A DNA stretch of 64,000 nucleotides from Kitagawia praeruptora (GCA_037693485.1 CM075345.1:121666001-121730000); one strand, 5' to 3'; shown: positions 43,101 to 55,512, counted from the first letter of the stretch. The notes: generated by a model not told the origin, from the sequence alone. Numbers and translations are program-made.

Positions 43101-46037
43101 ACGCTATCCCCAGTATTTTGCTGCTTACAATGAACTGAAGGTAGTCTTCAGTGTAATTTTTTTGCAAGTAATAAATTATTCATCCGGTCTCATTTGTGAT
43201 TTATGAGTGTAAACTGAGTTGCTCAAACAAATCTTGCTTGGCTTAGGCTTAGCTTGTGCATGATTTAGTCAGCAGATCCATTTTTTAGAGTGCCTAATAT
43301 AATCCAAATAATATTTGTACCTATTAAATTGCTCTTGTGCGACATTATCTTCAACTGAGCTCTTCATCTAGCACAGTTTTTCTTCTGGCATAGCAATCAC
43401 GTAAGGTTATGGACTTATAAAATTGAAATAGTATATTTTGTTGAATTTATCATTGATTGATAATACCATTCATATGACAATAATAGCACCATTGTTTGAT
43501 GTAACATGGTAAAAAATTCTTAGTCACAAGTTCCTATAGTAGGTTCTTGTTTAATTTAGACATCGTTTATGACATCTCTCATCATTTAACTGGAATGCAT
43601 TCATTTATTCAGTCCGCTGGTGTAGAATTTCCACCCCGTGAGGAGAACAGTGTACCGTTGTTTACACCTCCACAAACGCAGCCGTTAATGCACCCACCAC
43701 CAATTGCTCACCCTGAATCATCATACGAGGAGGCTGCTATTCAGGCATCTCTTCAGTCTGATGTTCCTGGACTGAGGTACCATATTAATAATCTATCCTC
43801 TAATGTGTTCCTTTATTATTACTCCAGTTGCAGAATATGAATTCCACCTTTGAATATTACGGATCAGTGTTGTTCTTTGTTATCCCACTGATAATTTTGT
43901 TTTAGGACTTCGTATTGTATTGGACTCTAAATATTCAATCATCTCTCATAATTTTATGTTTTTTAAATAGCATATAAATATCTTCTTATCCTTTCAATAA
44001 AATTATGTAGAACGAAGAAAGACTTGATTACAGAAAGTGATAAATAGAAGAAATGTACTATATTACATTGTCTAACAACTGACCAACATATATCTTTGCA
44101 CTAAAGTTAACTATTCAAAATTTGAATAATGTCTCTACTACCTTTGCTGATGTGGATATTTATTACCTGCAGAGGTGGATAGTCATTTGCCCCATGGGGT
44201 GAGCACATCAGGGAAGTTAATAAAACAAACTTCACACTATATCCCTACTCTTCAACATAACCATTATATTCGTCTTTCTTATGAGTTACCTATTAGCTTC
44301 ATCACTCATTTTATGTTGGGTGCGTTCTTGACTTGTTTACACGTGTTAAGATTGGCAGTACACAGCAATATCCTTCTTTACACATTTGTCATTAATAAGC
44401 GAAGTTGTACTCCATATGGTAATTCCACTGGAATTAATAGTTTATTTTGTACTTCCACTCTAAACCTCACCAGGCATAAGAAAAATTTATACAGATTGTT
44501 CGCTGTCAGAATAGAGGACTACATACTTATTGCTCCTAGATTTTTGTATATAGACCAAATGGTCACATGTGCCTTAATTGCTGTATGTAAAAGTTCTATT
44601 TGATTGAGCTGCAGTACGTAGTCTTCCTTCCCTTCTCTTCTCTGTATTAAATTTCTCCACTTATGGTTCTTTAGCACCTTAGACCAACATATATGTATTT
44701 ATCAAAAAATATTAATGCAGCTTGACCGAGATTCACACTGCTGATGGACTAGCAGATGTGTTGATGGAAATGCTCAATGCGTTGGATCCTCAGAGTCGTG
44801 AGGTATAATTATTGATGAAGTTTGATTACCATCTGATGAGTTGTTAGTTTCCATACTAGACTGCAATCTGTGTGTGTGATTCGTGGCAGGGTATCAAGGA
44901 AGAAGTGATTGTTGACTTGGTTGAGCAGTGTCGTTCCTACCAAAAGCGTGTCATGATTCTTGTGAACAATACATCGTAAGTAAATAGTTGATATAATCGC
45001 AGATTGCTTACAACTTTTTGTTATTTTTAATAATTACTGACAGATCGGTTATCGGTTTTCAGAGATGAAGAGCTCCTAATGAAGGGATTGACATTAAATG
45101 ATACACTGCAGCGTGTTCTTAGCCGACATGATGACATTGCAAAAGGAACGCCTGCTCCAAGAGTTGGACAAACACAACCTTCAGTTGTCCCTTTAGTAAA
45201 TGTGACTCACGAGGATGAGGAGCTTGAAGATGATTTTTCCCAGCTAGCTCTCAGGTAAAATTGAATTTAATGACCTTCTTACCAGTTTTCTGTCCTATTT
45301 TGTAACAGATAATATTGTTTTGGTTACTAATTAATCATCTAATCTATGAGTCAAATCATATTTTGTGCAGGTCATCAAGGGATACTTTGCAAGGACAAGG
45401 ACGAAAACCAGCCAATGGTCAGATTGAAACAGCGCGTGGAACCCCAGTTCTACCTCTCCCACCCGCATCAAAGAAGACGGTTAATGCAGAATATGGTCAA
45501 ATTGATTATCTAAGTGGTGATGTTTACAACTCTGAAAGGACTTCAGGAGCTTCTAGATCCACCCCTGTGCCTGTACCAACTCATGAAAACAACACAAACT
45601 CTACTGCCCCATCAAAAGCAAAAGTGTCGTGGTCTCCACCTTCTGACGATTTCATTAACCCAACTGCCTCTGATGAATTTATAAACCCTACTGCCTCGAT
45701 ATTCTCTGAGAAGCAGCCCACATATGGCGAACAAGCGGCAACAACGAAACCTATTGACCGCTCGCCCTCAACTCCTTTGGAATCTCCTGTTTTCCTTCCA
45801 CCCCCGCCTTCTAAGCATAGTCAGAGAACACAGTTCTTCAGACAGCATAATGTAGGCGCTCCTTCAAGTGGTGGGTCGGGCTCCTTTGATAACTTAGTTG
45901 GGCAGACAAATAGTCTCTCTCTTAATTCGTCAACCCCAAAGAAGGCAGATAAATCTGAAGATGCACTTTTCAAAGATCTGGTCGATTTTGCAAAAGCCAA
46001 GTCTTCGTCGTCATCCAAACCTAGCAGAGCCTTTTAA
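40124..46037 (+). CDS. TOL: TOM1-like (VHS-GAT) ubiquitin-binding sorting protein
   Basis: An adaptor that takes the place of ESCRT-0 in plants, binding ubiquitinated membrane cargo for vacuolar sorting from the plasma membrane and endosomes. Spliced model, all GT-AG: 40124-40263, 41527-41605, 42838-42936, 43027-43140, 43613-43776, 44721-44802, 44890-44975, 45063-45254, 45371-46037. The sum is 1623 bases, 540 aa plus stop, with all phases fitting. A leader exon probably ends at 39660 (donor GTAACC). The VHS domain covers about residues 15-145 (ERATSDSLIGPDW, LETLSKNCGENI, DTWQEALGGSGARYPQY). A TPPQTQP linker and AAIQASLQSD follow. GAT covers about 205-290 (LMEMLNALDP, DLVEQCRSYQKRVM, LNDTLQRVL), then a disordered Pro/Ser-rich tail with two FINPTAS repeats. 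It is closest in layout to TOL3/4/5. A poly(A) signal AATAAA is at 46099-46104. Confidence 0.92.
42194..42445. mobile_element. Stowaway-like MITE in a TOM1-like intron
   Basis: Ends CTACTTCCGTCCCACC and, inverted, CTCTCTCCGTCCCACC, with TA on both sides (42192-42193 and 42446-42447). Nearly the whole element is one long inverted repeat (AAGGAACTATACTTTA and its inverse). It lies in the third intron of the coding region and does not touch the splice sites. Confidence 0.88.
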
Positions 46038-46236
46038 AAGTAGTTTAAAATGCATTATTAGTTTCATTGGATATTTTTATTAAAAGATGATTTTCTTCAA
46101 TAAACGTGGGTGACTTGGATGATTATGGACCTGTGAATCTGACTGTTTGGTTTGTTAGTGAATGAGTGGAATATGTAAAGATTTATGAGATTGTAAATGT
46201 ATTTTTTTTCCCTTCTTTATTTGAAGCAGAGTACCC

Positions 46237-46339
46237 TTCCTAACAAAAAGGAAAAATAGAACCACCAGGGTACTCTTTTTTTTTGCCTGGCAAAAAAAAA
46301 GAGTACCCTGGTGGTTCTATTTTTCCTTTTTGTTAGGAA
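46237..46339. repeat. Perfect 51-bp inverted repeat with one-base loop
   Basis: The left arm 46237-46287 and right arm 46289-46339 are exact reverse complements around T46288, including matching runs of nine T and nine A. It lies 200 bases after the TOM1-like stop and between two convergent genes. Confidence 0.95.
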
Positions 46340-47105
46340 TGCTGATAGAGATAGAATCAGAAAATAATACCAACGGGTTCAATTAATCTGAATATAATCT
46401 AAAATGACTTGCTTTTTCTATGTTTCATTCTCATCATTTTTAATCATGTTTGCACCCCTTCTTTCATTTCTCTTTTGGTTTCGTAAATGATTATAGTGTT
46501 TTCAATCTCGCTATATGGTACAAGTTTCTTGCTTGCATTTGAAGGAGTTGCTGCGGAGTTTTTCTGTAAAGAAACAAGCATACCAGCAACATAAATTGGA
46601 GTTCTTGAAGTTTCTTTCTGCAACAATCGCGAAATTTCTTTGTCAAATCGTAGCACAGCAAATTCACTAAGAATAAGCAACAAAATTTAGCACGTCCAAA
46701 GTAACACAGTTCATAACTCCACTGACAGAGGCCCGTGTGTCTGAATTTAATCATTTCTTGATAATCACAGCAACTAATGCATATATTTTTATCAAATTTG
46801 TATAAATTTTGTAAATTGTCTACAAAAAGCAACTTATTATTCGATAACCTTAAAATGGAAGAACTCTGGTGCCTTGATCTTACAAGAATTGTAGGTGAAG
46901 TATTTCATTTGATGAATGAGTTCAGATACAAAAGAATGAATGACCCTGGAAAGTGGAAACTAAACTTGCCGCTATACATCACTGGAAGTCAATACCTGGA
47001 TCCTCCAAAAAATCTGAATGCAACTCTATAGAAGCTGATTAAAGCTTTAACTTTAGATTTACCAGTATCATATATACTGATGTTAGTTGCATGTCAACAT
47101 AAAAG
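46340..47105. other. Intergenic between convergent genes
   Basis: Contains the 3' flank of the SGRL gene. An open frame at 46852-47031 (+), with EELWCLDLTRIVGEVF and PGKWKLNLPL, looks more protein-like than chance. I cannot name it and see no intact gene; it may be a fragment. Confidence 0.35.
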
Positions 47106-49633
47106 TTATAGTAGGAATGCTACGAGAGCTTGAAACAGAGATTTTGGGCTTCCGCAATTCTTGTGATGATGATGATGATGATGAGGAACTTCTTTTGTGG
47201 CTAACAAACTGTGCTTTTGATTATCTTCTTGTCTCTCCTGAAACGTTGGGCACTAAGAACTTTTAGAAAGTAATTTTACTAGATGATGTAATAGGTAAAT
47301 ATTTCAGTGTGAGTACTAAGAACACACACAAAATGCTGCTATTCTTGACGCATACTCTGATAGTATGTGAAACCTTGAAATCATTTACCTGTGCAGCATC
47401 TTTAAGTGGTCCCCAGCTCTCCACGCGATTATATTTCTTAGAACTAGAATGGAAATAAACTCGAACTGATGCGTTCATTAGCTCTTGATGCTCGCTAAAG
47501 AATACTGAATCTCCATGCAGCACAGCCTTGAGAACCTGGTTTAAGTAACAGAGAGTTGCATATAGTTTCTAATATACAAAATCTACACAAACAAGAGATC
47601 ATAAACATAATGTAAATCAAAACTCTTATATATGATTAAAATTTGATATAATCAGTGGTCCTTTTTCTTGTCAAGATTCTAAAGGAACAGTACGGGGTTT
47701 TTTCCATTGCACAATGTCGGGTCATCAGGTGGGAAGGAACATAGACGATCAATTAAAGATGAAGAGGGTGAAATCCCTACACACTGTTCAACTTATATTG
47801 ATTTTCAGTACTGCTTGGTGAGGTGCCAGATAAATACAAACTTTAGGTCAGCCACCAGTGTGTTAAGCAAAAATCTTTCTGCTGGAACTAGGAAGTGAAG
47901 TCATATTTGGATACTCTCATATGTTTTCGTGTTAATAAGACCACTGAGGTAGATAGTCCATAATCTTTAGTTGTTAATATTCGCATGCATTAAAGGTTCG
48001 TGTTTATCGTCAACATCATACATTGGACTTACCAAAGGTAACTCCTTCGAGAATATGTGGTATCTTAACTCTGCAGCCAGGTCTAGTAAGGGATTTGGTC
48101 CACTCACATAGCAGTGGACATCGAGACACACATCTCCATTCACTTCTATCCACTGAGCCACAACATCATCCTTATTATACCATCCTTTCAACTGCCATTC
48201 ATACATTCATGCTTTCATTATTATTAAATAAAGCAAAACATCTTCTGTTTTTATAATGGACTCGAATGAGCATCATGACAAGTTGTTAGCAGCTCCTACA
48301 CAGACCAAGCAGAACAAAATTGAATTTGTAGCATCAACTACAAGCACAAGTTTAACTAAAAGAAACATTACAAGTGTATATGTTACCTGATCAAGGTGGA
48401 TGAGTCTAGAAATGGTTAATGTTAGGTTAGCAGTAAAGTCGCAATGCGAGAGGGTGTAGGTTCTTGGCACAATTCTGGTGTATCGATTTTTCTCTTCGCC
48501 TTTAAACTCAACTTTCAGTTTTGATGCTTCAAATCGTGCTGGAGGACCCAAAAGTCTAACAGCCTAATAATAGCCACACATCAAATATACATAACAAATT
48601 TATAATGGAAACATTGAGCGTGGATGTTTTATAATTTTATGCCGTAGTAGATAATTTAAAGTGTGGAAATAAATGTACATTTGACATAAAAAAACGGATT
48701 TGATGCAATGTTCGATTCTCTGTTTATATAAACGCAGACTTGGCAGATACAACTGATATAGGGATTCTATGGTCTAAAAATGTGCATTGTTCTGTGTTTG
48801 CATTCACAATTTACAATTTTACATATCGTGAGGCGCAATGGATTTCTTTTAGGGCATAAGCAAAAGGTGAAGGCATCAAGGAAATCTTCTATTCTTATGC
48901 GCAAACTCATCATAAATTATGCTACCTTTCTCTAAATCAGACTAAAAATTCCTGTAGTGTGATTTAGTATTTTTAACTATCTCGTTTGATGCTAACCGAA
49001 AGGCCGGGGATTATATCATCTTTAAAATACCATGACATTGTATACGGAAGATAATGGAGTCCAAATTGTGTACATATTTTTAAAATCACACTCATTTCGA
49101 ATGAGACGAGCTAAGGGAAGCATCACTTGCTCCAACACGCCACTCTTTAACTCACCACCAAATAAAACCCGACACATACGTAAGAGGTAAGATGTATGCA
49201 GACCTTACCCTACTTACGGGGGGAATTAGGAAGCCTTCCCATGCCGATAGAGAGAGATAGTTTAATTAGTTTAATGCCACTAAAATTTCTAATCCATCAA
49301 CTAAAATATGTTCATATCTTTAAGATGTGTAACCCAAGGTCTCGAGTATAAAATAGGAATAATTTGTTCCAATTGTCCTATATAAATTTACGATACACAT
49401 TTTAAAAAAAAACATGATTTGAATAATAAGTAATCCACATTACATGAAAAAGAAGACAAAGAGGAATGAAGATCAAGAACCTGGAAAATAAGGGGATTGT
49501 AAGAGGATCCTCTGTCAGAAAACATAAAAGAGGCTGCTGAGGGAACTGAAGAACAAGAAGACTTGAAGTTACTTTTAACACTACTTGGAGACAAAGCAAA
49601 ATGAAGACAATGATTAGCCATACAAGACTGCAT
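47106..49633 (-). CDS. SGRL: STAY-GREEN-LIKE protein (Mg-dechelatase family)
   Basis: Plastid protein of the STAY-GREEN family, which removes magnesium from chlorophyll pigments; the SGRL branch prefers chlorophyllide a and promotes chlorophyll breakdown under stress. Five exons on the minus strand, all phase 0 with GT-AG: 49481-49633, 48387-48563, 48033-48191, 47389-47535, 47106-47237. They give 255 aa. Exon 1 encodes a Ser-rich transit-peptide-like start (MQSCMANHCLHF). Conserved blocks follow: LLGPPARFEASKLKV, PRTYTLSHCDFTANLTLTIS, LKGWYNKDDVVAQW, LHYIF-type ELRYHIFSKELPL, VLKAVLHGDS and YFHSSSKKYNRVESWGPLKDAA. The short last exon carries seven His in a row and ends SLFQALVAFLL. RFEASKLKV and the absence of the long Cys-rich tail of SGR1/SGR2 point to SGRL. 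It converges on the TOM1-like gene. Confidence 0.93.
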
Positions 49634-49956
49634 AGTAACAGCATACTCATCCTCACTTGAACCCCTCTACTTTCGTTTCTTTGAACACCAGCCCACCACC
49701 ATTTTCATCTTCTTATTTTCTCTGTTAAACTCCAAGATTCAATTTTAAGGGAGTGAATGTAGTTTGTGTGGATGCAGTAAGAAGAAATTTTGAAGGGGTT
49801 CCAAAAAAAATTGCAAAGTATTGTTTTTTTTCTTAATTTTTTTTATTTAAAAGATGTGCATGTGGAGTGAAGATATAGCAAGGAGCCAAGGAAATCTTGA
49901 AATGCTTGAGCTACCACTCATTCTTCTGGACCTTACCCCACTAGATTACACATAGT

Positions 49957-50695
49957 TAGAGATGCACAAAAAGCCCATTGGGCCGGGCTTTGAAAAGCCC
50001 AGGCTTTTTAGTCAAAGCCCGGCCCGGGCTTTGACTTTGATCGGGCCGGGCTTCTGTGAAAAATGTAAGCCCGTTTAGGCCCTCGAAGCGGGTCGCGATG
50101 GGTTTTTTTTCGGGCCTGAAGCGGGCCGGGCCGGATCGGGCTTTTTCCGGGATCAAATCGGATCGAGATTTTATGTTATATAAGAATGTTCTTTAGGTAA
50201 TAATGGCAGACATGTGTTAAACAATCTATATTGCCGATACAAATATTACATTTATCGATTTACTTTTTGATTTGATGATATATTAATTGATTACACGTGT
50301 ACTAAACTTGTTTTAGTTCATGTATAGTAATATATGCATATAAATAATCTTATTATTAATAATGAATATGTAAATATATATGTACTTAAATTATTTTTAC
50401 ATTTGTAGGAAGTGTAAATACATAAATATTTATGTAAGTATACTATAATAGTCGAATTTTACCCGGGATTTTTCGGGCCAAACCGGGCTTTTAATCGGGC
50501 GGGCCAAAGACCGGGCTTTTTAAAAGACCGGGCTTTTTCCGGGCCGGGCCGGGCTTTGCCCAAAAATATAGGGACCGTTCAAGGCCCTCGGGCCGGGCTT
50601 AACCGGGCCAGACTTTGACCGAACCAGGTTTTGACCGAATTTTGTCGAATCGGACCGGACCAGATTTTCGGGCTCGGTCTTTTTGTGCATATCTA
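49957..50695. mobile_element. Non-autonomous hAT element with 8-bp target duplication
   Basis: 739 bp with ends TAGAGATGCACAAAAAG and, inverted, TAGATATGCACAAAAAG. It is flanked by CACATAGT at 49949-49956 and 50696-50703. The subterminal regions are full of GGGCCGGGCTTT repeats in both orientations, while the middle is AT-rich. It encodes no transposase. Confidence 0.95.
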
Positions 50696-50810
50696 CACAT
50701 AGTCCACAGGTTGGATTCTTTTTCCTAATGTAACATGTTCACCGAATTAGAGGGGGCACGTCCCCCAAAAATTCTAAATTCTAAAAATTTTGTATATATA
50801 TAATTTAAAA

Positions 50811-50998
50811 ATCTTCATTTAGTTCTTCTATTTTTACAAAAATTTTATCTAATTCCCTTATATTTTCTAAAAATCTTCATTTAGTTCTTATTTTTCTTAC
50901 AAAACTCTTCATTTAGTCCCCTATTTTTTTTCACAAAAATCTTCATTTAATCCCTTTTTTTTTTTTACAAAAATCTTCATTTAATCCCTTATTTTTTG
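50811..50998. repeat. Tandem ~35-50-bp repeats
   Basis: Five or so copies of CTTCATTTAGTCCCTTATTTT plus ACAAAAAT, with differing T-run lengths. Confidence 0.8.
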
Positions 50999-51025
50999 CA
51001 ACGCTGAACCTTTAAGAGCTCCACT

Positions 51026-51078
51026 GAGACTTTAAGTTTTTAAGAGCTCCAAAAGAGCTCTTAAAAACTTAAAGTCTC
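51026..51078. repeat. Perfect 24-bp hairpin
   Basis: The arms 51026-51049 and 51055-51078 are exact reverse complements (left arm starts GAGACTTTAAG) with loop CAAAA. GAGCTC sites sit at the loop end. No T run or other terminator context is evident. Confidence 0.9.
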
Positions 51079-51979
51079 TTTTCTCCCCTCAATTTTAAAA
51101 CATAGCATAGATAAAATACTTCTCTATGCTATATATAATAATAATTATTATTACATAGCATATAATTTTTTAAAGTATGTATTATATTGCATAGATTACT
51201 AAAATTATTGAATAAGAATTGTATTCATTTTCATTTATATATCAATAAATGTTTGTATAGAACAAACTGAATATTCTTATCGACCTTCATTAAAAATGAT
51301 TACAAAAAAGCTTTATATATAATTTTTTCTTGATGGAATTATACATTATTAATTGGCTAGTAAAGAAAGGTTGTACTAAATAAAAAAAAAAATCCTTATA
51401 TCCTAATTGAAAAAAATAAATACTTTAAAAAATTACAGTGATAATACTGCAAATCTATGTAATAAGTGATATTTTTTTCGATTACAAAAATATCATTTTA
51501 AAGATACTATATTGTAATATCTATATACGAACATAATCAGCATTAACAATTATAAAAAAAATTGATTTTTAAGATTATTACATCTATCTATACTATACTA
51601 TTATAAGCAAAACAGGGTATATTTGGTTTGGTAATCTTTTTTTGGTTACTCTTTTTTGGTACACTTTTTTTGGTCACTCTTTGGTTTGGTTAAATCTCTA
51701 TTATTAATAAAATTCAAAAAAAAACACACATAGCCTAAATAATATGTATTAATATTAATATGCACCACAACACAAATATAATAATTCAAAATACAACTAT
51801 AAAATTCAAAATAAATAATTTTAATAATATTTATATACATGGGATTATAAAGTTATAAATTATTTTATTAATAAAAATATATATACAACTTAAAACTTTA
51901 ATAATAAAATATAATTAAAAAATTTACAAGCCGCACAGGTTTAGTACAAGTAAAGTAGTAAACTACATATGTACTCTTA

Positions 51980-52376
51980 GAGCATCTTCAACGGGGTTGG
52001 CTATAATGGTTGGCTAAAATAATATAGAATAATGGTTGGCTAAAATTTGCTGAATCTGTAAGGTATTAGGCTCCAACGGGGGTTGGCTATATTGGTTGGC
52101 TATATTTTAAAAGTAGTATTTTATAATTATTAAAGAAAGAAAGTCATGAGTTGGAAGCATAATAAATGCAAAATAATAATTAGAAATGGAAAGTTGATGA
52201 TGTGGAATAATTTAGAGGATTGTAGTGATTGGCTATATATGGCCAACCAAGCTAGATTATGTAAAAATATTTTTGGTAAGGGCTCATGGTTGGAGATGAT
52301 GTTTATGTATATTGCTTGGCTATTTATAGTGCCACATAGGATATTGCTAAGGGTTTTATGTGGGTTGGAGATGCTC
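51980..52376. mobile_element. Harbinger/Tourist-like MITE
   Basis: 397 bp with ends GAGCATCTTCAAC and, inverted, GAGCATCTCCAAC, flanked by TTA (51977-51979 and 52377-52379). The subterminal GGTTGGCTA word is repeated several times. Confidence 0.88.
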
Positions 52377-52390
52377 TTAGTATAATCTAA

Positions 52391-52845
52391 GAGCAAGTGC
52401 AACGCTGAGCCCAGTTGCTTATGTGGATGAGAGAGACACAGACCCGGGAAGAATACACGCGCTGGAAGGAAAATAAAAAGTTGGGCAGGCCCGAGTTAGA
52501 GGGCTGGCCAACTCTGCCACTTTCCAGCAGCTTTAAATTATTTAATTACTTTTTTTACAAATCATGCACAACTGCACAAGCAAGCGATGATTATATTACC
52601 GTTCTGGAAAAAAAAATGCCGGTGAACATATCACAAGTTCCATAATAGTGGTTAATTTGTTTGAAATGTAATCTTTTAAATTGTCCTGTTCTTGTAATAT
52701 ATATTTTTTAATTATGTAATGCATTTTAATAAAAAGTCATTTTTATTTCAATCTTATTAATATTTAAATTTTAAATTTCTCATTTTTTTAATTTTTTTAA
52801 TCTTTTAATTTATTTAGAATTCTTTTTTAAATCATTTCATTAATA

Positions 52846-52891
<46 letters not shown>

Positions 52892-53067
52892 TAATTAAAT
52901 TACAAATTAAAAATTATACAAAACTGATTAAATAATAATTAAATAGGACCTATTAAAAGTTGGACTTGGGTTTTGCATTGGAGCTAGTGGACCACTTATG
53001 TTTTGCTGACCTGGCTTCAAAAAGAAGAAAGTGACAGTGGACTTGGGCTCATCCACTGCACTTGCTC
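52391..53067. mobile_element. Second Harbinger-like MITE
   Basis: 677 bp with ends GAGCAAGTGCAACG and, inverted, GAGCAAGTGCAGTG, flanked by TAA (52388-52390 and 53068-53070). It sits 11 bases from the previous MITE's duplication. A TA microsatellite (about 52851-52889) lies inside. Confidence 0.88.
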
Positions 53068-53329
53068 TAATACCCTATATTTTCCAAATTGAAAATGGCA
53101 TAGGATATGGTATAAAATCCAAAGTACAATCTTAGATAATTTTTTGTGACAATGGATCTTATCATGTTATATATACTTGATATTAGTTTATTTTATTTTA
53201 ATTTAATTATTACATTTTATTGATCTCCACAAAATATCCTATTTAAGTAGACTTTAGATTTTAAATAGAATTATGTTAAATTTTATGATAGTCTTTTCTT
53301 AAAATATGAGCATTCATCACCTTCTCAAG

Positions 53330-54163
53330 TGAATGGGGGTGTGGGATCATTAGGATCTCCAAGCGGCATCAAATTCTTGGGGTCACTCCTGGGAGTCTCC
53401 ACCTTTGTTGATCTTCCAGTTGGGGTATCCACCCCTCTCTATAACTTGAAGACATCTTCAAATCGATGAGGGGAAATTTCCCTTGAAGCTGGAGGGGGTC
53501 GGTTCTGATTCTGCCTGACTTGCTCTCTTGCCATGTCGTCCTTCAGCTTTAGGATCTCGATCTCATGAGCCTTGGTTCTCTCAGCAGCTGTTAGGGGGGA
53601 TCCATCATGGATTCTTCGGCGAGTCTGTCCCACAGGTTCCTTGCTCGGACGTCGCCTCCTTGGACTTCATCCCTATCATCTTCCTCCGAGGATGAATCAT
53701 CAGAATACAGACCAGAGTAGTCGTGGTATTGCTGGCCTTGGTTGGGTCCTAAACCGACCCCCTGATGTAAGGTGGCTCATGTATCTGAAGGGCATGACCA
53801 CTTGGCCCAGTCTGGTACGGGGGATAATTGGACAACCCATACACCAGGTTCATGCTTGCGAGAATCAGGGTAGTAGAGATCTGGGCTCTAGGAGGGATGG
53901 ATTGGTCTCTGAGAGGGGTGACTATCATCTGTAGGGGATTCGTCCCATGGCTGAAGGGATTCATCACTAAAGTCTAAAGGTAACGATCCATGAGTTAGCG
54001 TTTAAGTCCCTTGGGGCTGAGTGATCAGTGGTTGGGAGCCCGCTCCTGGGGGTACTTGTTCCCCAACCGGGGGTGCAGTGGTGCTGATAGTGGTTTCAGA
54101 AAGTGTTGGTGTTCTCCGGGTTGTAACCATGGTTGATATTCGTGTCCCACAGACGGCGCCAAA
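53330..54163 (-). pseudogene. Gypsy (Tat-like) leader and N-terminal gag fragment
   Basis: On the minus strand, TTTGGCGCCGTCTGTGGGAC (54144-54163) is a primer-binding region typical of Tat-type Gypsy elements. Downstream are broken gag-like frames with PYQTGPSGHALQIHEPP (about 53790) and RRRIHDGSPLTAAERTKAHE (about 53440-53630, a stretch common in these Gag N-termini). The frame is interrupted and most of gag and all of pol are missing. Confidence 0.7.
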
Positions 54164-54760
54164 TGTTATGGAATAAAAAGTAGGGTGTATTTATTGCGTA
54201 TTGAATGGTAGGGTTAGGGAGAGCTACGAGCTTTAATGGCTGATCAAATGTTTCGTGACTTAACTCGCGCGGGTCCTCACAAGATGCCTACGTATCTTGC
54301 AAATATTAAGAATCAAGCCAATAAAACGTAGTTCTGTTTGAGAAGGATCAGGTCCTTATATAGGCTTCGGGGACCTTGGAATTAGGGTAGGGTTTGGTGT
54401 CTTGCTAAACAAGATACCCGTTTAAAATCAACTTCTGGATCCCTTCATGAGGAAGGCTGATTTGTATTGGACTCATATGACTTGGGGACTACTCCTTAAA
54501 GAATTCAGGTCCTCATTGGACTCAACAACGGAGTCTCACATTGACTGATTTATTTAATAACGAAATTATTATCATAATTAGGGTTTTAGGCCTCATAAAT
54601 GGGCTTTGACCTTGGACCACTCTAGATTCATTTAATGTATCATTAAATGTGTCTTTAGGACTTAATTTCAGCTCATATCAGTTGTCATGCTCAATGGGTA
54701 TAAGTGTTGTGCTAAAGTCCTTCGAATTAGTCTGTGTGTATGAAAGCTAATCGTGATATC
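54164..54760 (-). mobile_element. 5' LTR of the Gypsy fragment (right end approximate)
   Basis: The LTR end is set by TGTTATGG (plus) next to the primer-binding site. Sequence to about 54760 is non-coding and LTR-like; no matching second LTR lies in the window. Confidence 0.55.
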
Positions 54761-54975
54761 GAATTATTAAAAAAAAAAATCTTATAGCAAAAATAATTCA
54801 TTTTTAAATATTTTCCAAAATAGGGGAGAAAGATTCGTCAACTTGTTTCCTTAATTCCTTTACTTGAGTTTTGGGTAACGTTTGCATGTCTTTTGTAAGA
54901 ATAATATAAGCAAAAAAGAAAAAGGACTCAAGGAGAGTATACTATATGCTTTCGTGTGCTTTGTCTGAAAAAATA

Positions 54976-55263
54976 CTCCTTCTGTCCCAAAAATATTTAC
55001 ACACTTTCCTTTTTGAGACGTCACAAAACTAATGAACCTACTATATTTACTATTTTTTAACATTAATTTTCACTATTACACCCACTACTTCTCCATTTTA
55101 TACTCTTTTTTACACTATTACACCCACTACTTTTATCCACTATCTCAAATCTATTATTAAATATTAATAGGACCCACCACTTTATCCACTTTTCTCTTTT
55201 TCTACTACATTTCTTAATATCCGTGAAAGTCAAAGAGTATCAAACAATTTGGGACGGAGGGAG
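54976..55263. mobile_element. Stowaway-like MITE
   Basis: Ends CTCCTTCTGTCCCAAA and, inverted, CTCCCTCCGTCCCAAA, with TA on both sides (54974-54975 and 55264-55265). 288 bp, non-coding. Confidence 0.9.
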
Positions 55264-55285
55264 TAGTAAAGATGAGATTTTCCTA

Positions 55286-55503
55286 ATTTTTTTTTTTGAA
55301 ACTGGGAATTATATTAATTCATCAAACAATCATTCTCAAGAGACTCCAACACAGACCGTGGAGGAGTCACAAAATCAATAAAGCAACATACTTCACAAGA
55401 TACTCTAGCAACTAAATGAGCTACCCTATTCCCTTGCTTTTTAATAAAAGAAACCATAATATCTCTTCGAGACTTCAACACTCTTTTCATCTTTAAGCGA
55501 CAA
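55286..55503 (-). mobile_element. 5'-truncated LINE (L1-type) 3' end
   Basis: On the minus strand a frame reads IKKQGNRVAHLVARVSC and ends SLENDCLMN before a stop, then an A tail (plus-strand poly-T at about 55286-55297). This matches the terminal RNase-H-like segment of plant LINEs. The 5' side is lost; a MITE sits immediately upstream. Confidence 0.75.
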
Positions 55504-55512
55504 TTTTGGAAT

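Noticed and set aside
44175..44603. 142-codon ORF
   Set aside because: It lies wholly inside a TOM1-like intron on the same strand, has no recognisable domain, and the flanking exons splice across it in frame.
46444..46832. Minus-strand ORFs downstream of SGRL as its last exon
   Set aside because: An acceptor at about 47238 gives a closer, phase-correct exon ending in SLFQALVAFLL; the distant ORFs would need a stop-containing junction.
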